A DNA stretch of 64,000 bases, taken from contig CAJUBZ010000001.1 of the NCBI GenBank assembly GCA_910584795.1, positions 170,943 through 234,942 on the forward strand. Direction: 5' to 3'. Shown in pieces: positions 1 through 7,612 of the stretch. Origin of the DNA: an uncultured Eubacterium sp. (GTDB lineage: Bacteria > Bacillota > Clostridia > Lachnospirales > Lachnospiraceae). Each line of letters begins with the position of its first letter. Position 1 is the first letter of the stretch. Both the position numbers and the translations under genes were made by a program. The notes under the pieces were generated by a model. The model was not told where the DNA came from. It saw only the letters and a list, made by a program, of their open reading frames with translations, and ran no database searches.

Positions 1-616
1 AATATTCTTTATCGCGGATGATTCCATGTTTAATAACTTCTCCCATTCCCTGCAGGTATTCCCTCTGTGGAAGAGAATTAAGTGTAGACAAATTCATATA
101 TACCAGCTTAGGCATATAAAATGCACCAACCATATTTTTATATGCTTTAAAATCTACGCCGGTTTTTCCCCCAATACTGGAATCTACCTGAGCAAGTAAT
201 GTTGTTGGAATCTGCACAAAATCTATTCCCCTCAAATAAGTTGCTGCAGTAAAGCCTGTCATGTCACCAGTGACACCACCACCTAATGCAAGAAGCATAT
301 CTTTTCGATCAAATTTATTTAGAATCAGTGTCTCATAAATTTCGTTGATGGTACTAATATTTTTGTTCTGTTCCCCTGCGTCAAACTGATGAACAATAAC
401 CTTTTTACAATGAGGTTCTAAAATCGATTTTAATTGTTTTGCATAAATCGGGCCAACATTTGATTCTGTTACAATACAAAGACGTCGGTTCTGAATATGT
501 AATTTTTTTAATTCATCAATAATACCATCGAAAGATACGGAATAAACAATATCATATGATGGCTCATTGTTATAATGTACAGTAATTCTATCAGATAGAT
601 TATTTAATGCTTTCAT
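1..616 (-). CDS. aroB: 3-dehydroquinate synthase (partial, 3' end beyond left edge)
   Basis: Second step of the shikimate pathway: cyclises DAHP to 3-dehydroquinate using NAD and a divalent metal in the cytoplasm. The start at 616 has a GGAG Shine-Dalgarno sequence about 6 bases upstream. About 205 N-terminal residues are visible of a family norm near 350. Family motifs seen are the glycine-rich GGGVTGD nucleotide-binding turn, the PTTLLAQVDSSIGGKTG block and GMGEVIKHG, which carries a metal-ligand glutamate. The gene has no internal stop and runs off the window, so the C-terminal metal-binding histidines are not seen. It lies 22 bases after ylmH on the same strand and is probably co-transcribed with the sepF cluster. 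Identity is firm. Confidence 0.95.
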   Translation of the reverse strand, partial: MKALNNLSDRITVHYNNEPSYDIVYSVSFDGIIDELKKLHIQNRRLCIVTESNVGPIYAKQLKSILEPHCKKVIVHQFDAGEQNKNISTINEIYETLILNKFDRKDMLLALGGGVTGDMTGFTAATYLRGIDFVQIPTTLLAQVDSSIGGKTGVDFKAYKNMVGAFYMPKLVYMNLSTLNSLPQREYLQGMGEVIKHGIIRDKEY

Positions 617-637
617 TATATTGGCTCCTTTTTTAAC

Positions 638-1393
638 TTATTGGTATATATTAATTTTAATCAGATTTCTTCCTTTTTTTGTTTCCTTTATGACACCTTC
701 AAAAACAAATCTCCCTTTTCCACGTACAGAAATAATATCGCCTGCTTTTACAGCAGCTCCGTTGGATGTAGTAAGCTTTCCGTTTATAAAAACTTTTCCT
801 TCATGAATATAGTTAATTATGCTGTTTCTTGCAGTCTGAAATGCTGTGGCAATTAGACTGTCTAAACGGATATTAGAAATTGTGCCTGTTATTTCTTTAA
901 AATTAGGAGTAACATTTAGAGTTTCATTTTGCGACATTTGAACAGATACTGTTGTTCGTTTTATTTTAAACAAATTATCTATAATGTATTTTGAGATATC
1001 TTCCTTACAATAAATATAGGCATGATTTTCTTTTACAAATATATCACCAATTTTATTTCTTTTAATGCCTAAATTTAAAATAGCACCTAAAAAATCCCGA
1101 TGTGTAAGAGGTTGAGCAAATTTGGAATTTAATGGTGCAATTGATAAGACAGCAATAGGAATAGTTTCCTGATAATATATTTCCTCTGGTGAAAAAACAG
1201 CAATTTTTCTTTCTGCATAATTATTACCTCCCGTAATAGAAAGAGTAACAGGAGGTAATGTTTCTTTTATCTGATTTAAGATACTTAATTCATTTATATT
1301 TAAAAAATCAGAATATGTATAAATATTTTTTTCATATGCAATATTTGCAAGATCTTTTAATCGATTAATTAAAAATAATTCTTCTTTATTCAT
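638..1393 (-). CDS. ylmH: YlmH-type RNA-binding protein with C-terminal S4 domain
   Basis: Member of the YlmH/photosystem II S4 family, coded next to sepF in most Firmicutes. In this family the N-terminal half folds like an RRM-type module and the C-terminal S4 domain binds RNA; homologues have been linked to rescue of stalled ribosomes. Here, 251 residues is the usual length. The S4 domain spans about residues 175-235, with the RLDSLIATAF and RNSIINYIHEGKVFINGK segments. The Shine-Dalgarno sequence is weak because the start lies 8 bases after the sepF stop, so translation is probably coupled to sepF. The family assignment is firm; the cellular role here is inferred. Confidence 0.9.
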   Translation of the reverse strand: MNKEELFLINRLKDLANIAYEKNIYTYSDFLNINELSILNQIKETLPPVTLSITGGNNYAERKIAVFSPEEIYYQETIPIAVLSIAPLNSKFAQPLTHRDFLGAILNLGIKRNKIGDIFVKENHAYIYCKEDISKYIIDNLFKIKRTTVSVQMSQNETLNVTPNFKEITGTISNIRLDSLIATAFQTARNSIINYIHEGKVFINGKLTTSNGAAVKAGDIISVRGKGRFVFEGVIKETKKGRNLIKINIYQ

Positions 1394-1401
1394 AATATAT
1401 T

Positions 1402-1962
1402 TTAGTAACTTCTTCTGGCAGTGTAAGTATTTGCAGAATACCCGGAACCGGTGTCACTGACTACATCCTGAAAATCACCTGTAATATCAACGGATTGTGG
1501 TGTAACCAGATAAATATATCCACTAATCTTTTGAAGATTTCCGGAAATCGCATAGCAGCCCCCAATTACAGAATCTACAATACGCTGTGCTAAATCAATC
1601 TTAATTCCTTCCAGATTAAGAACAACAGACTTTCCCTCTAATAAAGTGTCAATAATATCTTTTGTATTTTCATAATGAGTTGGTTTTATGACACAAACTT
1701 CCATGTCACTGCTGGATGCCCCACGCATCTGAACAACTTTGCTGCCTCTGTTACTTCTATTGCTCCGAAACTGAGAGGTTGTCCTGCTTCTTACAGGAGT
1801 ATCTTCTTCAGCCTGGACGGTAGCTCTCTCAGTCGCATGCTTCCTTGATGTAGTTTCAATATCTTCTTCTAATTCATCGTCAAAGTCATCATAATAGTCA
1901 TCGTATTCATCGTTGTAATCCATTGTGAATACGTTCTTAATTTTATCTCCAAATTTTGACAT
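1402..1962 (-). CDS. sepF: Cell division protein SepF
   Basis: SepF binds membrane and FtsZ and forms rings that align FtsZ filaments at the septum. The protein has 186 residues. Residues about 1-80 form a short N-terminal segment and a charged, low-complexity linker rich in Asp/Glu and Ser/Arg (EYDDYYDDFDDELEED). Residues about 85-170 form the DUF552 fold, with the segment EGKSVVLNLEGIKIDLAQRIVDSVIGGCYAISG characteristic of the family in its pieces VVLNLE and RIVDFV-like RIVDSV. Neighbours are yggS upstream and ylmH downstream, the standard division-cluster order. The C-terminal tail (about 20 residues, Ser/Thr/Tyr-rich) is variable in the family. Confidence 0.95.
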   Translation of the reverse strand: MSKFGDKIKNVFTMDYNDEYDDYYDDFDDELEEDIETTSRKHATERATVQAEEDTPVRSRTTSQFRSNRSNRGSKVVQMRGASSSDMEVCVIKPTHYENTKDIIDTLLEGKSVVLNLEGIKIDLAQRIVDSVIGGCYAISGNLQKISGYIYLVTPQSVDITGDFQDVVSDTGSGYSANTYTARRSY

Positions 1963-1974
1963 GTCTCTCTCCTA

Positions 1975-2667
1975 TTAATTATTATAATTTCGCTCTCCAA
2001 AGATACTGGTACCAACTCTTACCATTGTTGCACCCTCTTCGATAGCAACCTGATAGTCGCCACTCATTCCCATGGAAAGCACATTCATATTAACATTATC
2101 AATGTTTTTCTCTCTTATGTCAACCGATAATTTTTTCATTTTAGCAAAATATTTTCGATTCGTTTCAGGATTGTCAGTATATGGTGCAATTGTCATTAAT
2201 CCTTGTACTCGTACATGAGGTAATAAACTGATTTCTTTTATCAAATTTATAGTTTCATTTTCAGAAACACCAAATTTACTTTCTTCATTTGCCATATTTA
2301 CTTCAATAAGAATATCAGCAATTTCATCTTTTTTTGCAAATTCAAATTCTATCTGTTTAGCAAGTCTGAATGAATCTACAGAATGAATTAAAGCTGTCTT
2401 TCCAACAAGGTACTTAACTTTATTTCTCTGCAGATGACCGATCATATGCCAGCGAATATCTTTTGGCAGAATTTCAAATTTTTCAGATAATTCCTGAACT
2501 TTGTTTTCTCCGTAATCCAATATACCTGATGGTAAAGCATCTTCAATGGCTGTATATGGTTTTGTTTTGCTTACTGCAATAAGAGTTACTTCATCGGGGG
2601 TTCGTCCAGACTTTTCGCATGCAGTTTTAATATTTTCCTGAATTCTTTTAATATTTTCAAGTATCAT
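1975..2667 (-). CDS. YggS/PROSC family PLP-binding protein
   Basis: PLP homeostasis protein of the YggS (YlmE) family, a single-domain TIM barrel like the N-terminus of alanine racemase but without known catalytic activity. It has 230 residues, the typical length. The PLP lysine lies in LIAVSKTKP near residue 34. The C-terminal phosphate-binding region is MSGDYQVAIEEGATMVRVGTSIFGER. The stop lies 12 bases before sepF, matching the ylmE-ylmF(sepF) order of Bacillus and Clostridia. The assignment is firm; why a PLP protein travels with division genes is unknown. Confidence 0.93.
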   Translation of the reverse strand: MILENIKRIQENIKTACEKSGRTPDEVTLIAVSKTKPYTAIEDALPSGILDYGENKVQELSEKFEILPKDIRWHMIGHLQRNKVKYLVGKTALIHSVDSFRLAKQIEFEFAKKDEIADILIEVNMANEESKFGVSENETINLIKEISLLPHVRVQGLMTIAPYTDNPETNRKYFAKMKKLSVDIREKNIDNVNMNVLSMGMSGDYQVAIEEGATMVRVGTSIFGERNYNN

Positions 2668-2681
2668 AACGTTTGCTCCTT

Positions 2682-4064
2682 TTATTGAAATATTATCTGA
2701 TTTTCGGAAACTTTTGCTGCTTCCAGAACAATTCTGTCATAAATTTTCAAACCAATATTTTCTTTCGCGACAATATAATATTCATCTATTGTGTCTAGAA
2801 TCTGAACAATTTTAAAAACAGTATATCCATTATTAATATTGTATACTCCCATAAACTTACGTGTTCTCTCCACAACATAATTAGAGTGTGAGTCCGATTT
2901 TGTAATCACATCACCTTCATCAAAATATGATTTAGAAACATAGTAATTATTCTCATCTGAGTAAGCAATTGGTGGATAGTATATTTCAGAATCACTTTTT
3001 TTTCTGTTAGAACTTTGGACATTAAAACCAATGCTGACATCATCTTCCCCTTTTTTACTATACTCTTTCGGAATGACATACAATTCATTTGATACAACAG
3101 AAGATTTTGGAATTTTCAATCCAACCTTTGGTTGTTCCACAATTTCAATGTTTAAAAATCTGTCTGTTGCATACCGAACAACATATTTGGCTAATGTAAT
3201 TACCCCATATTTGTTACCATCTGCACCTTTGATAATATCTAGATTTGCCGTAGTTGTAAGATTATCCTTTAAAAATTTGATTGAAATATTCTTTACATGT
3301 TTATATTTTTTTAAGTCTTTTTTACTAAATTTAATAACAATATTCCATTCATCATTATTAATAGCTTTATATAAAGGAGTACCTTTTTCGACTTTACTGC
3401 CAGATGAAAAATGTGCTGAAGTATAGTTTGTCTTATCAAAATTTGAAAGTCTGATTTGTTTGGGTTTTATTGTCTCAAAATCGTCAACACGATATAGAAC
3501 AATTCCTGAAACTTTTGCTTTATTTATGGTAAATTGAACATTTTTGTCATGAACCATCTTTTGAAGGGAATTCATGTTAATTAAATCGACAACAGTTCCT
3601 TTTAATGTACTTTTAAAATCGTATAGAGTATGAAAACTCATTTTATCAAAATTATTATTAAAATCTTTTAAAGTATTTTGAATTGTATTTAAATTCTCTT
3701 CTGAGAGTTTAGAGTTTTCTTTACTGGAATTTAACAGGAAATTATTTAATTCTCCTGAAGAATCAATACTATATAATGTAGAATTTTTGGATATGCGCGA
3801 GCCTTCTCTGATATAATAATCAACATAACCTGATCCTTCTGCATATTTAATGACTTCTTCCCTCAGGGCAATTCCTTCATAAGAATTATCAAGTTTTTCT
3901 GCATTACTCCCCTCTGTTACTTCATAATATTTTGTACGTTCTGTCGTAAAATAAATAACAATATTAATAAACAGATAAATTAAAATTAGTCCAAATATTA
4001 CAATGCCTATATTAATACCAAAAAAATTTTTATTTTTAATATCTTTTTTTCTTTTATTGATCAT
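2682..4064 (-). CDS. HlyD-like single-pass membrane protein of the sepF cluster
   Basis: This 460-residue protein has one membrane segment near residues 17-42 (IGIVIFGLILIYLFINIVIYF) after a Lys-rich start, so most of the chain is probably outside the cell. Two biotinyl/lipoyl-like stretches (about residues 60-105 and 190-235) flank a region with Asn/Lys-rich helices (about 115-175). This is the layout of HlyD/membrane-fusion adaptor proteins, and similar genes are often annotated so next to yggS-sepF in Clostridia. There is no transporter gene nearby, so a role in efflux is doubtful. The start is the ATG at 4064, 5 bases after GGAGG; a longer frame from TTG at 4082 is excluded because it would begin inside the likely promoter. 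Confidence 0.75.
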   Translation of the reverse strand: MINKRKKDIKNKNFFGINIGIVIFGLILIYLFINIVIYFTTERTKYYEVTEGSNAEKLDNSYEGIALREEVIKYAEGSGYVDYYIREGSRISKNSTLYSIDSSGELNNFLLNSSKENSKLSEENLNTIQNTLKDFNNNFDKMSFHTLYDFKSTLKGTVVDLINMNSLQKMVHDKNVQFTINKAKVSGIVLYRVDDFETIKPKQIRLSNFDKTNYTSAHFSSGSKVEKGTPLYKAINNDEWNIVIKFSKKDLKKYKHVKNISIKFLKDNLTTTANLDIIKGADGNKYGVITLAKYVVRYATDRFLNIEIVEQPKVGLKIPKSSVVSNELYVIPKEYSKKGEDDVSIGFNVQSSNRKKSDSEIYYPPIAYSDENNYYVSKSYFDEGDVITKSDSHSNYVVERTRKFMGVYNINNGYTVFKIVQILDTIDEYYIVAKENIGLKIYDRIVLEAAKVSENQIIFQ

Positions 4065-4081
4065 ATATGCCTCCAAATGCA

Positions 4082-4110
4082 ATTATCTAATACTTTTGAT
4101 ATTAAGTCAA
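4082..4110 (-). promoter_or_regulatory. Sigma-A promoter of the HlyD-like-yggS-sepF cluster
   Basis: On the minus strand TTGACT, a 17-base spacer and GATAAT match the housekeeping consensus at 5 of 6 positions in each box. Transcription would start near 4075, about 11 bases before the ATG, leaving a leader with little more than the GGAGG. This is a visual match only. Confidence 0.65.
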
Positions 4111-4224
4111 CAATAAGGCTGTATTTTTTAGAATTCATTTGAAAGTTTATGAATTGTTAATTTTATGAATTATTTTTTATTTTTCGGAAACTATATTATT
4201 AGACCATAAAGGAGGTATTATATA

Positions 4225-4440
4225 ATGAATTCTAAAGGTTTTGATTATTTTGTACTGGTTTTAGTGATTATTGGTGCAATCAACTGGGGACTCATAGGTT
4301 TCTTCAAATTTGATCTTGTTGCATTTTTATTTGGAGATATGACTTGGATATCTCGAATAATCTATGCAATCGTTGGACTTTGCGGTTTATATACAATAAG
4401 TCTGTTTGGAAGAATCTGTTCATTTGGAGAGAGACACTAA
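4225..4440 (+). CDS. DUF378 family small membrane protein
   Basis: This is the only plus-strand gene recognised in the window. The 71-residue protein has two hydrophobic segments (about residues 8-30 and 42-64) and the family block GAINWGLIGFFKFDLVAFLFG. The family is typified by YuzA of Bacillus, whose function is not known. A strong AGGAGG lies 10 bases before the ATG. It is divergent from the HlyD-like cluster, and a convergent terminator follows it. I did not see a convincing sigma-A promoter upstream. Confidence 0.9.
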   Translation: MNSKGFDYFVLVLVIIGAINWGLIGFFKFDLVAFLFGDMTWISRIIYAIVGLCGLYTISLFGRICSFGERH

Positions 4441-4444
4441 CATG

Positions 4445-4490
4445 AAAGGAAGCATCTGTCAAAAATACAAATGCTTCCTTTATTATTTGT
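4445..4490. terminator. Bidirectional terminator between DUF378 and the P-loop gene
   Basis: The 11-base arms AAAGGAAGCAT (4445-4455) and ATGCTTCCTTT (4471-4481) form a hairpin followed by a T-rich run on the plus strand, with A-rich sequence at the other side. It can serve both the plus-strand DUF378 gene and the minus-strand mgsA/P-loop transcript. Confidence 0.8.
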
Positions 4491-4499
4491 TTTTAATTG

Positions 4500-4913
4500 T
4501 TAACAGGATATAAGAATTTTTTCTCTTAGATCAGAATCCATTTCACTCTCATTCATTGAAACACTACAGATAAACTGAATGTCTGTACTTAAACTTTCAA
4601 GAGTCTCAATTGCTGTTTTTATGGCATCTGCTGATAAATTTGCTATCTTTATCAGGCTATCAATAAAAACGCATTCAATATCATGATTTCCCGATAAAAG
4701 ACCTGAAACAAATCCTATAAAACCATCATATGTACATACAGGATATTCTGTAACATTAATTAAACGTATCTGATTGTTTAATTCATAAATATGCTGACTG
4801 CTTTTGTCCAGATAGACAATAGTGCCTTTTGCGGATGTTGCCATATCGTTAGCACGTTTTAGCATTTCCTTAGTTTTACCTGTTCCCTTCTCCCCACAGA
4901 TAATTTGAATCAT
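4500..4913 (-). CDS. Small P-loop ATP/GTP-binding protein, function unknown
   Basis: The 137-residue protein is made of one nucleotide-binding domain. A Walker A motif GEKGTGKT lies at residues 7-14, a candidate Walker B at about 80-85 (ECVFID), and the end is FICSVSMNESEMDSDLREKILISC. The fold order resembles a minimal RecA/thymidine-kinase-type core, but no zinc knuckle or sensor region is visible. It is the last gene of the mreB-to-mgsA run, 14 bases after mgsA, and is followed by a terminator. Homologues are sometimes labelled as PilT-like, which the sequence does not support beyond the P-loop. Function is unknown. Confidence 0.75.
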   Translation of the reverse strand: MIQIICGEKGTGKTKEMLKRANDMATSAKGTIVYLDKSSQHIYELNNQIRLINVTEYPVCTYDGFIGFVSGLLSGNHDIECVFIDSLIKIANLSADAIKTAIETLESLSTDIQFICSVSMNESEMDSDLREKILISC

Positions 4914-4927
4914 GTAGTATACCTCCT

Positions 4928-5326
4928 TTAATTTTTATATATTTCTCTCCACTCTAAATCACCACGATTCAGAGATTTAATTAAAAGTTCAGCGGTAGCC
5001 ACATTGGTAGCCAAAGGAATATTATGCATATCACATAACCTGATTGCTTTGTGAATATCCGGCTCATGAGATTTTGGATTTTCAGGATCTCTTATAAAAA
5101 TCAACAAATCTAAATCATTTTGTTCAATCTGGGAACACATCTGCTGTTCTCCGCCCAGATGGCCGGCCAGATATTTATAAACATTTAAATTTGCTGCTTC
5201 TTCGATTAAGCGTCCTGTTGTTCCAGTTGCATATAATGCATGTTTACACAAAATTCCACGATATGCAATACAGAAATTCTGCATTAATTTCTTTTTTGAG
5301 TCATGTGCAATTAATCCTATGTTCAT
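4928..5326 (-). CDS. mgsA: Methylglyoxal synthase
   Basis: Converts dihydroxyacetone phosphate to methylglyoxal and phosphate, a bypass of lower glycolysis that relieves phosphate starvation. The 132-residue protein has the family blocks GLIAHDSKK (phosphate binding and substrate histidine), TGTTGRLIEE, AGHLGGEQQM and LLIFIRDP (catalytic aspartate region), ending in the NVATAELLIKSL helix. A good Shine-Dalgarno AGGAGG lies 6-7 bases before the start. It lies downstream of rodA, a pairing common in Clostridia. Confidence 0.96.
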   Translation of the reverse strand: MNIGLIAHDSKKKLMQNFCIAYRGILCKHALYATGTTGRLIEEAANLNVYKYLAGHLGGEQQMCSQIEQNDLDLLIFIRDPENPKSHEPDIHKAIRLCDMHNIPLATNVATAELLIKSLNRGDLEWREIYKN

Positions 5327-5372
5327 AAATATCCTCCTGTATATATAGTATATTAACTAACTTATATTATTA

Positions 5373-6515
5373 TTAAACCATTGCCTTATTTCTTTGTAAA
5401 CCAATATTTAGAACAATTCCTATTCCACAGTACATACTGGTCAAGGACGTTAATCCGTAACTTACAAAAGGCAGTGTAATACCTGTATTCGGTAAAAGCA
5501 TTGTTGCAACAGAGATATTTACAAAACTCTGTACACCAACTAAAACCCCAAATCCAAAACAGAATAACTTTCCAGCCAGTGTAGGTGCTCTGGAACCTGT
5601 TATGAAACATTCTAAAACAATCATAAAAAGTAATATAATTACAGCTGCTCCACCAATAAATCCTAATTCCTCACCTACAATTGTAAAAATAAAATCTGTG
5701 TGGGATTCAGATATAAGATTTCCGTTCTTTACTGAAGTAACATCATTATTGTCTAAACCTTTACCAGTCAGTCCACCGGAACCAATTGCAAGAAGAGAAT
5801 TTTCCTGCTGGTATCTTAAATCCTTGGCTTTTTCATTATCTTCCTGAAAAAAACCTACAATTCGATTATATTGGTAGCCTTTTAAAATAACATTCCCCGG
5901 TTGAGTTACATAGTATCCTAAAATACAAATAACCGGTAATGAAATAATAAGTACGCCGGTAATAATTTTATAATGAATTCCTGATAAAAACATTATAGCA
6001 CAAAATGTCAAAAAAATAACTATTGTTGTTGATAAATCTGGTTCTATAAATATAAGACCTAGTATAATTCCGGCAAGCAATGTTACTCCTGCAATTGTTT
6101 TAAAAGTATTTAATGTTTCTATACGTTTAAATAAAAAGGTAGCAACAAAAATAATTAGAAATATCTTGGCGTATTCCGAAGGCTGAAACTGAGTAAAACC
6201 TAAGTCAATCCAACGTTTTGCACCTTTATTAACTGTTCCCAAAACAATTACAAGCATTAATAACACAATTGTGGCAAAATAAATTATCCAATAAAATTTA
6301 AACAACAATTTATAACTGAGTAATGTAAAGAAAGTAAGAACAAGAACTCCTAAAATAAAACCAGCAATTTGTTTTAATTGGAAATTCTCCCCTTCTGATG
6401 CACTGCCGATACAGAAAATACCTATAAAAGTAACCGCAAGTACATATAGGATTAATCGAAAGTTTAAATTTGATAATTTATATGCTTTTATCACATTTCG
6501 TATTTTTTTTAACAT
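5373..6515 (-). CDS. rodA: RodA/FtsW-type SEDS peptidoglycan polymerase
   Basis: SEDS-family glycosyltransferase that polymerises lipid II during cell elongation, working with a class B PBP. It has 380 residues and about ten membrane segments. The family signatures are RWIDLGFTQFQPSEYAKI (conserved after TM4), the long extracellular loop with LRYQQENSLLAIGSGGLTGKGL, SESHTDFIFTIVGEELGFIGG, and LPNTGITLPFVSYGLTS near the C-terminus. Position after mrdA-minD-minE points to RodA rather than FtsW or SpoVE. The start codon shares its first base with the last base of the minE stop. Confidence 0.93.
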   Translation of the reverse strand: MLKKIRNVIKAYKLSNLNFRLILYVLAVTFIGIFCIGSASEGENFQLKQIAGFILGVLVLTFFTLLSYKLLFKFYWIIYFATIVLLMLVIVLGTVNKGAKRWIDLGFTQFQPSEYAKIFLIIFVATFLFKRIETLNTFKTIAGVTLLAGIILGLIFIEPDLSTTIVIFLTFCAIMFLSGIHYKIITGVLIISLPVICILGYYVTQPGNVILKGYQYNRIVGFFQEDNEKAKDLRYQQENSLLAIGSGGLTGKGLDNNDVTSVKNGNLISESHTDFIFTIVGEELGFIGGAAVIILLFMIVLECFITGSRAPTLAGKLFCFGFGVLVGVQSFVNISVATMLLPNTGITLPFVSYGLTSLTSMYCGIGIVLNIGLQRNKAMV

Positions 6516-6760
6516 TAAATCTTAACCTCTTTAATTGGTATATTAGCCATAAGACATGGCCCTTTTTCATGGTGAATCTCTACACTGCATTGTTCAATAT
6601 CAATTTCGATATATTTAGATATTACATTTACAATATCACGCTTAATTGCCTCTGTAGTATAAGGATTACAACCGATTCTATCTGTTACTAATAATATTTC
6701 AAGACGCTCTTTGGCAACTTTGCTGGAGCGTTTTTTTCTAAAAAATCTTCTAAAAATCAT
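6515..6760 (-). CDS. minE: Cell division topological specificity factor MinE
   Basis: MinE displaces MinD from the membrane by stimulating its ATPase and so makes the Min system oscillate. The 81-residue protein has a basic amphipathic start (IFRRFFRKKRSSKVAKERL), the anti-MinCD segment AKERLEILLVTDR and a C-terminal dimerisation region with VISKYIEIDIE. The reading frame overlaps the minD stop by 4 bases (ATGA), so translation is coupled. Confidence 0.94.
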   Translation of the reverse strand: MIFRRFFRKKRSSKVAKERLEILLVTDRIGCNPYTTEAIKRDIVNVISKYIEIDIEQCSVEIHHEKGPCLMANIPIKEVKI

Positions 6761-7554
6761 TTTGATGCCCCCTTACTGAAAATATTTTTAAATATCAGGA
6801 AGGAAAATTTCCCCTGTGCTTTATCTTCAGTAGTGTATGTACCATTTAATCTCTCAGCAACCTTTATAATTGCTTTTCCTGAAGAGCTACCAGTATCAAC
6901 AACAGCATCTCCCCGGTTTGTGGCAATAACAACGTTAATATCATCATTAATGCATCCAATGATTTCTGTACCTAGTATTTCCTGAACATCATCTTCAGAC
7001 ATCATCTCACCTTTCTTGATTAGTTCAGGCCTTAATTTATTAACAAGTAAATAAATAGGATCAATTCCATCTTTCTCTAAAAGTCCGATAATTCTATCAG
7101 CATCTCTGATAGCAGATACTTCTGGTGTAGTTACAACAATAGCCTTAGTTGCTCCGGCAATCGCATTTTTAAATCCTTGTTCAATTCCTGCCGGACAATC
7201 AATTAAAACGTAGTCGAATTCTTCTTTGAGACAATTGGTAAGTCCAATCATTTGTTCCGGACTTACTGCATTTTTATCTCTGGACTGTGCACTTGGAAGA
7301 AGGTATAAATTTGCATGTCTTCTGTCTTTTATGACAGCTTGTTTTAATCTACAGTTTCCCTCCAAAACGTCTACCAGATTATAAACTATCTGATTCTCCA
7401 GTCCCATAACTACATCAAGATTTCTAAGACCGATATCGGTATCAATCGCTATAACACTTTTGCCCATTTTAGCCAGGGCGATGCTTAAATTTGCGGTGAT
7501 TGTAGTTTTTCCTACACCACCTTTACCTGAAGTTATTACAATTACTTCCCCCAT
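6757..7554 (-). CDS. minD: Septum site-determining ATPase MinD
   Basis: Membrane-associated ParA-type ATPase that positions the division site. The deviant Walker A GKGGVGKTT lies at residues 10-18. Other motifs are DTDIGLRNLD, LIDCPAGIEQGFKNAI and TTPEVSAIRDADRIIGLL. A C-terminal amphipathic segment (about 248-262, FSFLIFKNIFSKG) fits the membrane-targeting sequence. The length of 265 residues is normal. The gene is directly preceded by mrdA with only 58 bases between, so no minC lies at the place it occupies in many Clostridia. Confidence 0.95.
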   Translation of the reverse strand: MGEVIVITSGKGGVGKTTITANLSIALAKMGKSVIAIDTDIGLRNLDVVMGLENQIVYNLVDVLEGNCRLKQAVIKDRRHANLYLLPSAQSRDKNAVSPEQMIGLTNCLKEEFDYVLIDCPAGIEQGFKNAIAGATKAIVVTTPEVSAIRDADRIIGLLEKDGIDPIYLLVNKLRPELIKKGEMMSEDDVQEILGTEIIGCINDDINVVIATNRGDAVVDTGSSSGKAIIKVAERLNGTYTTEDKAQGKFSFLIFKNIFSKGASK

Positions 7555-7612
7555 ATTCCCTCCTAAAATAAATAGATATCGTTATCTTCTGTACTTTATT
7601 CAGGAAATTTGA

